NCBI GenBank assembly: GCA_001600455.1
Contig: BCKC01000011.1
Location: forward strand, 1 to 64,000
Origin: Endocalyx cinctus
Taxonomy: Eukaryota; Ascomycota; Sordariomycetes; Amphisphaeriales; Apiosporaceae
DNA length: 64,000 nucleotides
Reading direction: 5' to 3'
Position numbers and translations under genes: made by a program. This document shows positions 36,561 to 47,234 of this stretch, one piece after another (the stretch's first letter is position 1; every line of letters begins with the position of its first letter). The notes below the pieces were generated by a model. The model made no database searches. It saw nothing but the letters and a program-made list of their open reading frames with translations, and had not been told where the DNA came from.

Positions 36561-36905
36561 GTTACTTCAAGAGCGCCAACCTACCTCCCTGAGTCCGAAG
36601 GTTGTTATCCTGTCCGAGTACAACTCCTGGACCAGGAGACCGTCCGGCACATAATTCACGACCAGTTTCGTAGCATCGAGCCGCCCAACGGGGCCTACTC
36701 GCTAGAGCGGTTATTTCTCATTAAGACCCCGAGGGATAAATACAAGCTGAGTACCTGCCCAGCCCTATGAGCCGACAATCAGATCGAGAACGGCTGGTTC
36801 GAGGACATGCTGCATGTATGCACCCGGAAATCGTGCCTGTCAGAAGACTTTCCTATTGGGGGAATAAATCGACAAGCGAACAAATCACGAGACTTTGTGA
36901 AGTGA
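36561..36905 (+). pseudogene. Decayed coding-like stretch, family unknown
   Basis: A plus-strand frame open for about 114 codons with a single TGA at 36768. It reads like protein (YLPESEGCYPV, ETVRHIIHDQF, YSLERLFLIKTP, NGWFEDMLHVC) and is richer in G+C than the surroundings. No start codon, domain or neighbouring exon could be tied to it. It may be a fragment of a dead gene; chance cannot be excluded at this length. Confidence 0.3.
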
Positions 36906-37894
36906 GCGGCGAGAAATTCCTCTGGATTGCATAGGAGCTTGTATATCGACGTATGTCCTACCAAGCTGTAAGAGTATTAATACTAAACCGTTCCATTGAG
37001 TATGACAATGTCTGCTGCTACGAGTCAGAATGCGCCGAAAAAGCGCATACCTCAACTTTCCCGCCGCCGGTATGGAGTGAGTTTCGTGGCGATACCACCC
37101 TACCTCGTCTCCTCTTCTATTATCCCATCATTTATCTGACCACTTAAGACATATTTTATGCTGGTGTAAGCATATATGCGAACTAGATGTGACCCATAAA
37201 GGTCGAGAATGGGTGCTGCTGCCGCAACTCTGGGATCCGCCTGTGGAGAATTTTGACTGATTTGACAGAAGGATTTGGTGCTATGGAAAGAACTTCGATA
37301 ACCCTTACTGTGGCTGCGTCGTAGTATGTGTGAGTTGGTACAGGCGTTTCATGACCCCTTAAGAGAAGGATTTAGGTTACGTCGTATGGGCTAGGGGATC
37401 ACCACAACCGTGATCTGCCAGGATGGGCAAGAAAGCCAGCTTGGGAGGTATTTTAGATGCTGGAGCAATGGGTATTCATTCAGCTGGGAAAATATTTATA
37501 AATGAAGCACTTAAGTAATCAAAGGGGAAAAAAAAATGCCCTTGATAAGGTTTTCCCTTGATTTGTTTATAAGAATGTTTAGAGGCCCTACTCAGTAATG
37601 TCCACTGTCCTCGTTAGGACAGTTAGAGGTATGGTATCTAGTGCATAGCAGCCCTGGGTAAGTACCTAACATAAGCTAGCTAATAAGTACTAAGTGTCAA
37701 TAATAGCGTGCTCATCACTCCACTAAAACTCGGCTGTTAGTTGATCATTATAAATTTAGCTTCTAATTAACAGGGTAGTAAAATTCTTATATAAAATGGC
37801 TGAATGGGCGATGTTCTTTATTCTCTCCCTTCCTTAGAGTAGACAAATATAACACCATCCTCAATGTCTATCTGGATGTCTAGCTGGGTGGTTC

Positions 37895-37895
<1 letters not shown>

Positions 37896-37932
<37 letters not shown>
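37896..37932. repeat. Poly-C tract (37 C) followed by poly-T
   Basis: An uninterrupted run of 37 C, then TCTC and about 19 T. On the minus strand it is a 37-G run, able in principle to form G-quadruplex structures. Exact length may be affected by sequencing of homopolymers. Confidence 0.8.
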
Positions 37933-37934
<2 letters not shown>

Positions 37935-39433
37935 TCTTTTTTTTTTTTTTTAGATATTGAGCGAAGGAGTAAAGAGGCCTATGTCACCCATCTAGTCATC
38001 GTTACTTTCAGGTGAGAATCATATTGAGGTAACTTTGAACTGGTTTATAATCAACAGATTCAAGGGGGGTTACTTCTGCATAGTACTGGAGCCCTTAAGA
38101 AGTACTGTTTCGGCCATAGTCGACGAAGCTTTAGCGGAAGAAAGGGGAGATCAGGTCAACTTAGGAACGAATTGTGACGAGTCATCAGAAGAAAATAAGA
38201 AAAGCTACGAGCCCCCACAACGGGAGTTGGACTTTAAAGAGTGCAAGCAACCCACGGCAGAGCAATGGACGACGTACAATCCTGGGCGAAGCAGCTATCG
38301 AGCCGCCTTTCGGCACGTGGAACGAGGTCAAATTATTTAACTCTCAGAACTATATCGAGCTGCAATGACGAAGAGATGTTGAGATTCTAAGACCCGATGA
38401 AATTCGATACACTGCGGTGGCCGCAGCGTTGGACGCGAGGCTTGATCTGGAGAGTGTAAGCGACCCCTAGCAAGCCCAGACCTTCTGACTGGCCTAGTCG
38501 AAGGATTGTACTTGAGCGATAGCCCAGGACACATTAAGCTCCAAGCTCGATTGCTATACGGTCTCATAAAATGTCTCGGTCAAAGACGTGGAGGAAGAGG
38601 ATGTCTACGATAGAAAGAATTACTCCTAAGGCGACATCTGGCACCACGTTAGAAAGTGTGAGTCTAGAGATATGTCGGACGTGGATATGGAGACCTCTAT
38701 GGGATTTATTCTAAAGATGCCACAGTAGGAACATACAGGGCATTCGACGAGGACGGAGTTGTTTCAATATAAATGGTTAAGCACCAGGTGTACTAGAGAA
38801 TTGTGTATAATATTGAAATTAGGCGTAGCAACTTAAAGAGACGGCGACAAGGTGCGGCTCTAACAGACGTCATGGCTGAGTGGATCGTGATGAAACATAA
38901 AAAAAGGCAGATTCCCGATAACAGTATTGACCCCGGCATTGATCTATATTATATACTCTCTGAATGTCTGGATACAGTACTGTCATCATATGTAATAATT
39001 CGTGATGCCATTCGTGACGCGCCACGACCCTATCATGACATGAAAGCGAGTAAAATAATAATAATAATAATAAATCTACAGTAATAAATGAATCTTATGA
39101 TGTACCGTAGAGTTTCAAAAATAGCTCAAAGAATAATTGACGACGAAGAGATATCGTGAATAGCTTCGAAAAGAAAGAAAAAAATTCTGTAATCAGAACG
39201 AGACTGTACATAGTATCACGTAAATGAATCTTACCTTTCCCCAGAATTCCCTGAGTAATTAATCTTATAAGTAAATAGTGGGACTAAACACCTAAAGGAA
39301 GTGGCCTAGTGGCCACAATAAACGGGGCTGACGGGGCTGACAGGTGAATTAACCATTTTCCCATACTTTTCCTCTCCGCTTCAATTTTAGAAATTAAAAT
39401 AAGGAAGAGAAAACAATAAGAAATGAATGAAAT

Positions 39434-39509
39434 GGCCGGTTGGCGCAACTGGATTTAGCGCATGCGACTCCAGATCGTAAGGTTATCCGTTCGAGTCGGG
39501 TACTGGTCA
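39434..39509 (+). tRNA. tRNA-Trp (anticodon CCA)
   Basis: A 76-nt cloverleaf. Acceptor GGCCGGT pairs with ACTGGTC and the discriminator is A. The D arm is GCGC...GCGC; the anticodon stem TGCGA/TCGTA surrounds loop CTCCAGA (anticodon CCA, reading UGG); the T arm is ATCCG-TTCGAGT-CGGGT. No intron. A T-rich stretch (ATTTAATTTTTTG) follows, suitable as a Pol III terminator. It lies about 480 bp upstream of the adenylosuccinate lyase start, on the same strand. Confidence 0.92.
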
Positions 39510-39987
39510 TTTAATTTTTTGTTTTTATTGTTTATTTGGTTCTTATTTGATTATCTTTTCATCTTTTGAGGTTTAGAAATTGTCTGACGAAGTGAAAAGT
39601 TTAGGGTTTGGTAAAGTTTGGAGGGGCTAAGGAGCTGAGGGGTAGAGGGGTAGAGGTGGTTTGGTAAGCTATATATATGCTGAAGAGTTTTTTTTTTTTT
39701 TTTTTTTGGTTAGTGCGTGTCAGCCGCTAGCAGCTCGTAGCAGCTGCGCTGCTACCCCGCTCGTGTATATAATACTTAGCAGATGTGTGCTTCGCACACA
39801 TAGCATTAATCAATCAACTTCAACACTCACAATGCGTCCCCTAAAAAGAATTTAACTCTTTTTTTTAGTTCATTTCCCCCCTTTTCCCCTTTTCCTATAC
39901 TAACTACACTATCAGACTTCTTCTTTGATAGTTTGGAAAAGAAAAAAAGAAATAGAAATAGAAATAAAGCAAGTTTCTATTGTCAAA
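39510..39987 (+). other. Leader region of adenylosuccinate lyase
   Basis: Contains an oligo-T run (about 39688-39707), a hairpin-prone stretch rich in CAGC/GCTG (39720-39760) and a CT-rich tract at about 39858-39900 just upstream of the start, as is usual for fungal promoters. The plus frame at 39661-39855 has no protein character. Confidence 0.4.
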
Positions 39988-41762
39988 ATGACTGATCAAA
40001 CCAAGGATGTCCAAGCCCAGATCCAGGAGCTGCAGGAGAAAATACAGCAGCTCCAAGCCCAAGCCCCTCAGAAGAGCCCCTACGATACATATCAAACTTC
40101 TTTGACTAGTCGATACTGCAGCGATGAGATGACCACACTCTTTAGCCAAAGGTCCAGACACTCCATTTGGCGTAAGCTCTGGCTGGGACTTGCCGAAGCT
40201 GAATCGACCTTAGGAATCGACACCATTACCCCTCAAGCTCTGGACGAGATGAGGGCTCATCTTACCGTGACTGACGAAGACTTCGAGATTGCTCGCGTCG
40301 AAGAGAAGAGAAGACGTCACGTAAGTCCCCTCTTACTCGCCCTTCTCTTTGGGAGATTTCTTGACATCTTCATGTGCTCATATATTCGTATGCTAACAAT
40401 GCGCATCGCAGGATGTCATGGCTGTAAGTTTTGACCAAAGCCCCACCCGTGCTCCACAGTGACTAATGCTGAAGACAGCACGTCCATGCCTTTGGTGTCG
40501 TTGCGCCTGCCGCCGCTGGTATTATTCACTATGGCGCTACTTCGTGCTTGTTCGTTTCCCCTTTCTTATTTTGGAACCTCTTTGAACATAAAACGTTGAT
40601 ACTGATGCTTAAACCAGTGTCACAGATAACGCTGAGTTAATCATTCTACAAAACGCTCTTGATATCCTGCTGAACAAGCTCGCCAAGGTTATTTCTAACC
40701 TAACCGCTTTCTCTAACCAATGGAAGTGTAAGCGCCATTTTTTCCTGTTTTCCACGTCAACATTGCCTTGAGAAACCTTACTGATCGATATACTATACAG
40801 CTGAACCAACGCTGGCCTATACTCACCTTCAAAGTGCTCAGTAAGTCCGCAACTTACACCTAGACTCAAAGACATCGCTATTAACCCCCAGAACTTACCC
40901 CTGTGCGTCATAATTGAAGCCAACTCCAAGTGCTAATAATATTCTAGGCCAATCACGGTTGGACGTCGTTGTAAGTCGATTAAGCCCACGCTACCCTTCA
41001 TATACCATATATAACTAACAACAACAGCGGCTCAATGGGCCCAAGACCTGATGTTTGACCTCGAAGCTCTTGAGACTGTTCGTAATGGTCTCAAGTTCAG
41101 GGGTGCTCAAGGTACGTTTCGCCGTTTTTTTTTTTTTTTTTTCCTTTTGCTTTTGCTTTTGCTAGTACCGAACAATATCCCGGTTATCATTCGTCCCCGA
41201 TAGTCTAACAATAAATAGGCACAACTGGCACTCAGGCGTCTTTCTTGGAAATGTAAGTAACTCCCTCCCTTCAAAAGTGCTAGGAACGATTATAGACGAA
41301 ACATGATGATAGCATGGTCTAACGTCTGGTCTGCAGTTTCCAAGGCGACCATGCCAAATGTGATAAATTAAATGAGCTGCTCTGTGAGAAATTTGGCTTT
41401 CCCGCGTGCTACGTACGTCCCACTCTCTAAAGTCCTCCAGTTGCTTATTTTATATGGGTGTCACTTTACTTTGGCCAATCCTTGATTCAGGATTCTATTC
41501 ACACGCTAATTTTTGATTTGATATTTACAGGACATTTCGACGCAGACATAGTGAGTAATCTTGATTGATGCTCGTCATTACTCTACTAATTTATGAACAG
41601 TACACGAAAGGTCGATTTAATTGTCGCCAATGCCGTAGCTGGGCTTGCCGCCAGCGCGCACAAAATATGCGGAGACATTAGGCACCTCTCTCACTTCAAG
41701 GAGGTCGAAGTGAGTACCCAAGACTTCCCAGGATCCAAACCTTCTTCACGAATTGTCGAAGC

Positions 41763-41799
<37 letters not shown>

Positions 41800-42771
41800 T
41801 TATTTTTAATCGCATATATCAATCGAAACTGTCCATGCTGAATGTGAACGGGTTGACCTGTCATACGCTGGATTTAAATGTTTAGCTTACTGACATACGA
41901 TATTTCTTGCGTACTAGGAACCTTTCGATGTGAAGAACCAAATCGGATCTTCTGCAATGGCATATAAGCGCAACCCGATGAGAAGCGAGAGAATCTGCTC
42001 GCTATCCCGCGCTTTGATGGCAAAACCGACAAGCTTCGCTAATACCCTGGCCACGCAATGGTTTGAGCGTACACTAGATGATTCCGCAATTCGACGTATG
42101 GACTTGCCAGAGAGTTTTCTTCTCGCTGATGCCATTTTGATCGGTATGGACAATGTTACAGACGGACTTGTTGTTTATCCCGCGCGGATTCGCAGCCGCT
42201 TTTTGGAAGAACTGCAGTTCATGTGCACCGAGAATGTAAGTCTTGTTTATTATTTTGGAGCGAATAGCGTAGCAGTGAAGAGATACCATTCGTCAAATGC
42301 CAAAGGAAAATATGGCTGATAATCCCTAGATCATCATGAAGCTCGTGGCGAAGGGCGCTTCGAGGCAAGAGTGAGTCAACCATTTCAATGTGTGTGTGGC
42401 CATTATTAACTTTAGTAGGGCACACGAGGAGATCCGAGTTCTCTCGCACCAAGCTGCAAACACTGTAAAGAATGAGGTATGTTCTCCTTGATTTATTGAC
42501 TTCACTGCTCAACAAAGTCTTCAAGATCACTAACAAAGCACCATCAACACTATAGGGCAAAGCAAATGATCTTTTCGAACGTATTCGCAAAACAGAATAT
42601 TTCCGTCCTGTTTGGGACGATCTTGACTCAATGCTTAAGCCCGAGCTGTACATTGGCCGCAGCGTCGAGATTGTCGAGAAGTACTGCGGTGTTGGCGGTC
42701 CCATCGAGAAAGCTCTTGCGCCGTACCAGAAATACATCGGCAAGGCTACTACGGCGGAGTTAAGTGTCTAG
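39988..42771 (+). CDS. ade13: Adenylosuccinate lyase, 15 exons
   Basis: Purine synthesis enzyme that splits SAICAR and adenylosuccinate, releasing fumarate. Exons: 39988..40320, 40412..40423, 40479..40549, 40618..40727, 40801..40840, 40948..40970, 41028..41111, 41219..41252, 41337..41412, 41531..41550, 41601..41709, 41918..42235, 42330..42370, 42419..42476, 42556..42771. All junctions are in frame, giving 514 aa. Marks: SSRY near the start, RRRHDVMAHVHAFG, HYGATSC, YTHLQ (His184), [15 protein letters not shown], and the fumarase/lyase signature [11 protein letters not shown] (314-324) with the catalytic Ser. A coiled N-terminal extension ([18 protein letters not shown]) of about 30 residues precedes the conserved start. 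It normally acts as a cytosolic homotetramer. Fourteen introns in 1.55 kb of coding sequence, including a 12-nt exon (Asp-Val-Met-Ala), is remarkable; intron 11 holds a 34-C run. The alternative donor at 41417 after exon 9 is less fitting. Confidence 0.9.
41764..41797 (+). repeat. Poly-C tract (34 C) inside an adenylosuccinate lyase intron
   Basis: Uninterrupted C run within intron 11 (41710-41917), between donor GTGAGT and acceptor TACTAG. The intron is about twice the length of most of its sisters, largely because of this tract and flanking sequence. Confidence 0.8.
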
Positions 42772-43514
42772 AGTCTGTCTCTTATACGAATGCCTGCCTA
42801 CTAGTCAGATACTTTTTATCACCAATAGTAACAATAACCTGGTATTCTGACCTCGGCGCGGGTTTCCATTATGGTTCATTTTCTGCGAGAGTTCGTCAAA
42901 ACACTCTTCGATATTACACACGAAACAATATCATAATAGAAAGTTGTGACGGAGAAATGAGAAAAAGTGAGACCCTATTTCGGAGCTCTAACATTCAGGG
43001 GGTGTAAGCAATCTCCCCAACCCGGTTTGAGGGATTGACCAATTTTATAGATAGATCTTATGGCTCTGAAAGCATTATAAATAGGGTGCTGAGCTCGCTT
43101 TCGAATTATAAAAGTAGGTAGTTCCTTAAGCTGTAATTTTAAGAAATGTTTATATAGTACACTTTAAATATATGGTTATTAAGCTCCCAAACCTCCTCCA
43201 TATACTTTAAAATTATTATATGTATTATTTTATAATTCGATCTAAGCGGTACCTATATAAATATAAGAAATTAAATAGGCATATTTTTATGTATTAATTT
43301 TTAAGTCCATGTTAATTTAATTCGTGATAAGCGTAACTTTTAAATAAGTAGGTAGCTATGTTAAATAGAAGGCAAATATAATTATCTAAATAATTATTTT
43401 AGACATATTTTCTACTAATTACACCTTAAACACGCCGTATATTAAGCCTAGCAATAATATTTATCATAATATAATTAAAAGATATTAAACGTAATTATTT
43501 AGGCCATAAAATTA
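42772..43514. other. 3' flank of adenylosuccinate lyase and AT-rich decayed DNA
   Basis: The first about 300 bp look like normal 3' flank. From about 43080 the sequence becomes strongly AT-rich (TTATATAAATATAAG, AATATAATTAAAAG), resembling the decayed DNA beside the left-hand transposon nest, and leads straight into the LTR-like repeat at 43515. No ORF. Confidence 0.45.
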
Positions 43515-43779
43515 TGTAAGGTTATCAGGCTACGAGATAGGGATGCTGGGAAAGCTTATGGGGTGAATTATGACTTGATTAATCCTTAAGGAATTATGAA
43601 ATTATACTGGGCCTTGCACCCGTATATATTGTACTAATATCGGGCCCTATTCGTGCCCGATTATAATTACAACATATATGGCCTTTAGTTACCTGATAAA
43701 CTCGCTAAACCTCTGGTTACCTGACCAGGGTACGGCCAATGGCCGGTTGTCAGGCTGAGCCTTAGCTCCCAGCCTTACA
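43515..43779 (+). repeat. LTR-like dispersed repeat, copy 2 (solo, 265 bp)
   Basis: Begins TGTAAGGTTATC and ends CAGCCTTACA, so the termini are inverted TG...CA. It matches 442-825 in the same orientation but lacks the 126-bp insertion of that copy; the junction reads AATTATACTGGGCC. Differences between copies are largely C/T and G/A. Flanks (AATTA on the left, GTTAT on the right) do not give a clear 5-bp target duplication. Probably a solo LTR. Confidence 0.65.
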
Positions 43780-44397
43780 GTTATATATTAGCCCTTATCC
43801 GAACGAATGAATAAAATGCATTACCTGACTATATACTTCTACAGGGGCTCACTTCCACTGTAGGAAGCTAGGCTAATGGACGTAGAGACCCATTGACTCT
43901 CCCCCCCTCCCCTTAAAACATATGTTGTATCTCAAAAATGTAGTGAAGATTAAGATTCAGAAGAAGAATCACCATTGATCTGAATAAATGCCTTGAAATA
44001 TCTATCATTGTCATCCTATCTTGTTAAGCTTTGCCTGTCCTATATCTAGTGAGCGACGCGGGTATCATCCAACTCTGTTTAAAACGTCCAGTAGTACAAA
44101 TAAAAGTAAACTCTGTCCTAGCCCTATTGACTCACTCCCTTTCCATTCTCGATTCTCAAGCCACTCTATAGTAAGCCGGCCTCCCAATTGAAACCTCAGA
44201 TCATCAATCCATTCGTTCATCCATCTATAAATGATCTGTGGGTTTCCTGAATATAATCATCATATCCCAAGTTCCTATGACTATATAAATGATAAGGGAA
44301 TTGAAATAGAGATTTTGACGATGTGCAAGAAAAAAAAAAAGGGGGGGGGGGGAGGAGGAAAATAAATCCTTTCCCTAAAATAACATCTATCCATCAT
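43780..44397. other. Intergenic, 3' side of membrane-protein gene
   Basis: No ORF. Near 44329-44352 an A run is followed directly by 12 G (44341-44352). The rest looks like ordinary 3' flank. Confidence 0.5.
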
Positions 44398-45804
44398 TTA
44401 TGAAGAAAGCGAGTCCTTTTTCGACCTTACGCTAAACATCAACTTCGACACCCGTGACATCCAGCTCCACCTATTTTCCGACGGTGAAACGGCGCTTAGC
44501 TCCGCCGGATTCGCCTGGGAACCCACGGGATCCGGTGCCGCTAATTCCGGTATAGGCCCGTCCGTACCCAGCTCGGCATCCGGCTTCTTTCTACCCCCGA
44601 AAGAAGAATACGGGGACCAAGGATCGTCGTCGTCTTCCTTATCCTCGAGATCTTTCTCCGGCACCGGCGGGAGCGGCCTATCCACGCCGCGCCTTTTTCC
44701 CGGCATATGCGCTCGCGTCCAGGCCGTGCCGGCGCTGAGGGAGAAGAACCGGTCGACTTCGCCCGCCCGGTACCGTCGGTACCGTCGGAAGAGCACAAAC
44801 GCAACATACCCGCTGAGCAGCGCGATCAGTATGCCTGATAGCACGACGGCCGCCAAGCTGAAGGACGAAATCATGTTTCGGCTATCGTCCTTCCCGTCCG
44901 CGCTGGCCGTGGATTGATCTCCCGGAGATGCACTTTGATCGGCGGTTGCGCCATCCCTACTTGAAGAACCTGAATCCGTTACTCTAGTTTCGAGGGTGGT
45001 GGCTGTTTTGGAAATCGTTCTATCCGGGTCGGTTGTCGCTGTTGGTCGCAAGACGACTACGCCATCTCCGAGATTAGAAGTAGACGTTGACGACGGCACA
45101 GTTAAGCTCGTCTCTTCTGAGAAAGTGTTCGTGAATGATCGAGTCTCTCTTATTGTCGTTTGATCATTTACCGTAGTAGTAGGTTCAGTCACGAGTAATG
45201 GCGTTGTTGATTGCGTTGTCGCTCGTACTAGGCCTGGTATTAGGGGATCCGTCTCCAGAATGTCTAAGTCTTCATCCTTCCACCGAATTTGGATTGCCGG
45301 TCCTACCGTGACCGTGACACCGGTCCCGGTCGCCGTGCGAAAGACTCCCCAGACCCCGCCACGAAAATCCGTCGTGTCCGACGTGCAAGTATGTCCACTA
45401 AATTGAAACGTTGAAAAAAAAAATTAAAATCGCACAGTTAGATCAATCTCGATTTCCTCCCTATGGTTATAATTGGTGATATGCATTTCTCTATCTCACC
45501 TTGGTACGCAATATGCGGCACTCTCGCCCCCTTCGACGGCAGGAAACCCCTCCTGGGTGCGCGGCTTCAGGATGCTGCACGACGGACCGACGACGAATCC
45601 GCTTGGGCAAATCGCTGGTGAATAGTAGGCGAAGCCCTCCTCCTCGATGTACGCTGCCCACTGCGGTGGATTACAGGAAGCGGGCGCGGTTGGAAAGGCC
45701 GGATATTGCGACGGGAGTTTTGTCGTTGCCAGTAGCCAGGTGGTGGGACATGGCGGGGTAAAGATGGTCGTGAGGGCATCGAGCGGTGGACTAAACGTCG
45801 ACAT
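44398..45804 (-). CDS. Single-pass membrane protein with Cys-rich head and Ser/Thr-rich stalk
   Basis: Two exons, complement(join(44398..45397,45500..45804)), 434 aa, starting at the ATG of MSTFSPPLDALTTIFTPPC. Order: an N-terminal Cys/Pro/aromatic head (CPTTWLLATTKLP, CNPPQW, YYSPAICPSGFVVGPSC, YCVPSGHTCTS) to about residue 115, a Ser/Thr-rich stalk to about 275, one membrane helix (SLAAVVLSGILIALLSGYVA, about 278-305) with RRYRRYR directly after it, then a cytoplasmic tail with a Pro motif (RPLPPVPEKDLEDKEDDDD). There is no classical signal peptide, so an N-out topology set by the internal helix and basic stop is inferred. This build (PSG/YYSPGICP head, mucin-like stalk, one helix) is common among uncharacterised fungal surface proteins; function unknown, possibly wall or surface sensing. 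Confidence 0.8.
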
Positions 45805-47234
45805 AATTGCAATGCTCAACTATATCGACGAATATGAAGAAAGCGAACAAAAAAAAAAAAAAAAGGGCTCGATGGTTTATTTCATTTCAATCAATATTTT
45901 TTTGTTCTTTCTATCATGATCACCAGCACGATCTACGTACTATCGCTAGGTAGATGGACAATATGATTCTTTACCAGCTGGGGCCTACTTACCCACAATC
46001 TGGGAAATCCCGTGGGCAGAAAAGGATAGATCGTGTGCGATGGGAAAGGTGGATTGACAGAAGTGGATTAAGCATATTTTTAAAGATTGAAAATTAAAGG
46101 AACGTGAGATGGCGGGCGATCGCGTTCTTCATGCCTCTTCAGATCGAGAGCGGGACATACCGCGATATTCCGTAGACTGGGCTACCCATACATCACACAC
46201 CCCTTGCAGTGATCAAACGATGAAGAATAAGCAGTTGGTTTAACATGCGGCGACGAGGGGTAGCTTTGCGACACGGCTTCGGATAAGTCCAAAACGACGA
46301 CAAAACGTCAAATATGCATACTATCACCATGTAGTTTGAACCCCTGCTCGCCAAGGCTAATGATTTACCATGTGTCCTGAAGTTTCAAAGATCAATTCTG
46401 ACGCGCTGAAAAGGACTTTTGGTAAGGATGACATCTGCAAACGATGCACGTCACTACGTTGGTGCGTCACGTATCACATAGTACACCAATAGCGGATAGA
46501 AGTTTACTCAGTGACGCCGAATTCAGTGGGGTACCTGAATGAATTGTCACCCTAACGTCGTACAGCTTGGCCTTAGGAATCAGCCCTAGCTGTAACAGAA
46601 TGAGCTCTCATCGGTCCCAAATCAACCGAATCTATGGGCGATTTCATTAATACGATTCAATAAGTTAAAAAATAACATCATGATCGGGAGCTACCAGAGG
46701 GACTTAAATTTGGGTGACTTTTTTTTTTTTTTTTTAAACTATCATAACTATATCGGGTGGGTTTTATCTACGAGAAGGAGCAGAGAGAAGCAGGTAGAAA
46801 AGAAAGAAGAAAAAGAGAAACTGGAAAAAAGCGAATGTAAAAAAAGGAAAAAGAGAAAGAAGGCCGAGAAAGCAGAAAAACTCGAGAAAGCAAGGCAAAT
46901 AAGGAAAAAAAAGGAAAGGAAAAAAAAAGGAAAGGAAAAAAAAAGGAAAGGAAAAAAAGAGCGATCGGCGCCATATTACCACCCGAACTGATTCAGCTGC
47001 TCATCAGAATTCCGCAACCGAAAGTTGAAAAAAACAAGTCCCTCCTCGTACTCCTCATAAATCTCATATTTCGTTGTAATTACGTGCAGGTCATAAATTC
47101 ATTCCGCATCCTAGCGCCAAACACATCCACGTACTATTAATCAGCGGATAAGTTGCAAGCACCGAGTAAGCAAGTCGCATTATCTCCAACCAATCACAGC
47201 TGATCGTGTCTAATGTCGGTTCAATGCTTATTCG
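45805..47234. other. Intergenic region with polypurine tract
   Basis: Upstream of the membrane-protein gene; an A run lies at 45849-45864. From about 46770 to 46965 the plus strand is almost pure A/G, with AAGGAAAGGAAAAA repeated several times at the end. The Lys/Glu-rich 103-codon frame there (46680-46991) follows from the composition and is not counted as a gene. No other gene found. Confidence 0.5.

Larger units (their letters stand above)
35688..39433. other. 3.7-kb intergenic region with poly-C tract
   Basis: Holds a TACCTAGGTA palindrome (35802), a decayed coding-like stretch (36561-36905, listed separately) and a run of 37 C (37896-37932) followed by a T run. Plus frames at 38035-38340 and 38803-39084 read partly protein-like but have no family. 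An ATA trinucleotide run lies near 39050-39070. No intact gene found. Confidence 0.45.

Noticed and set aside
33902..42771. A secondary-metabolite cluster around the GMC oxidoreductase
   Set aside because: No synthase, P450, methyltransferase or pathway regulator was found nearby; the neighbours are a tRNA gene and a purine-synthesis gene.
46680..46991. 103-codon Lys/Glu/Arg-rich plus-strand frame
   Set aside because: It lies in a polypurine tract, which gives open Lys/Glu/Arg frames by composition alone; the minus-strand Phe/Leu frames are the same artefact.
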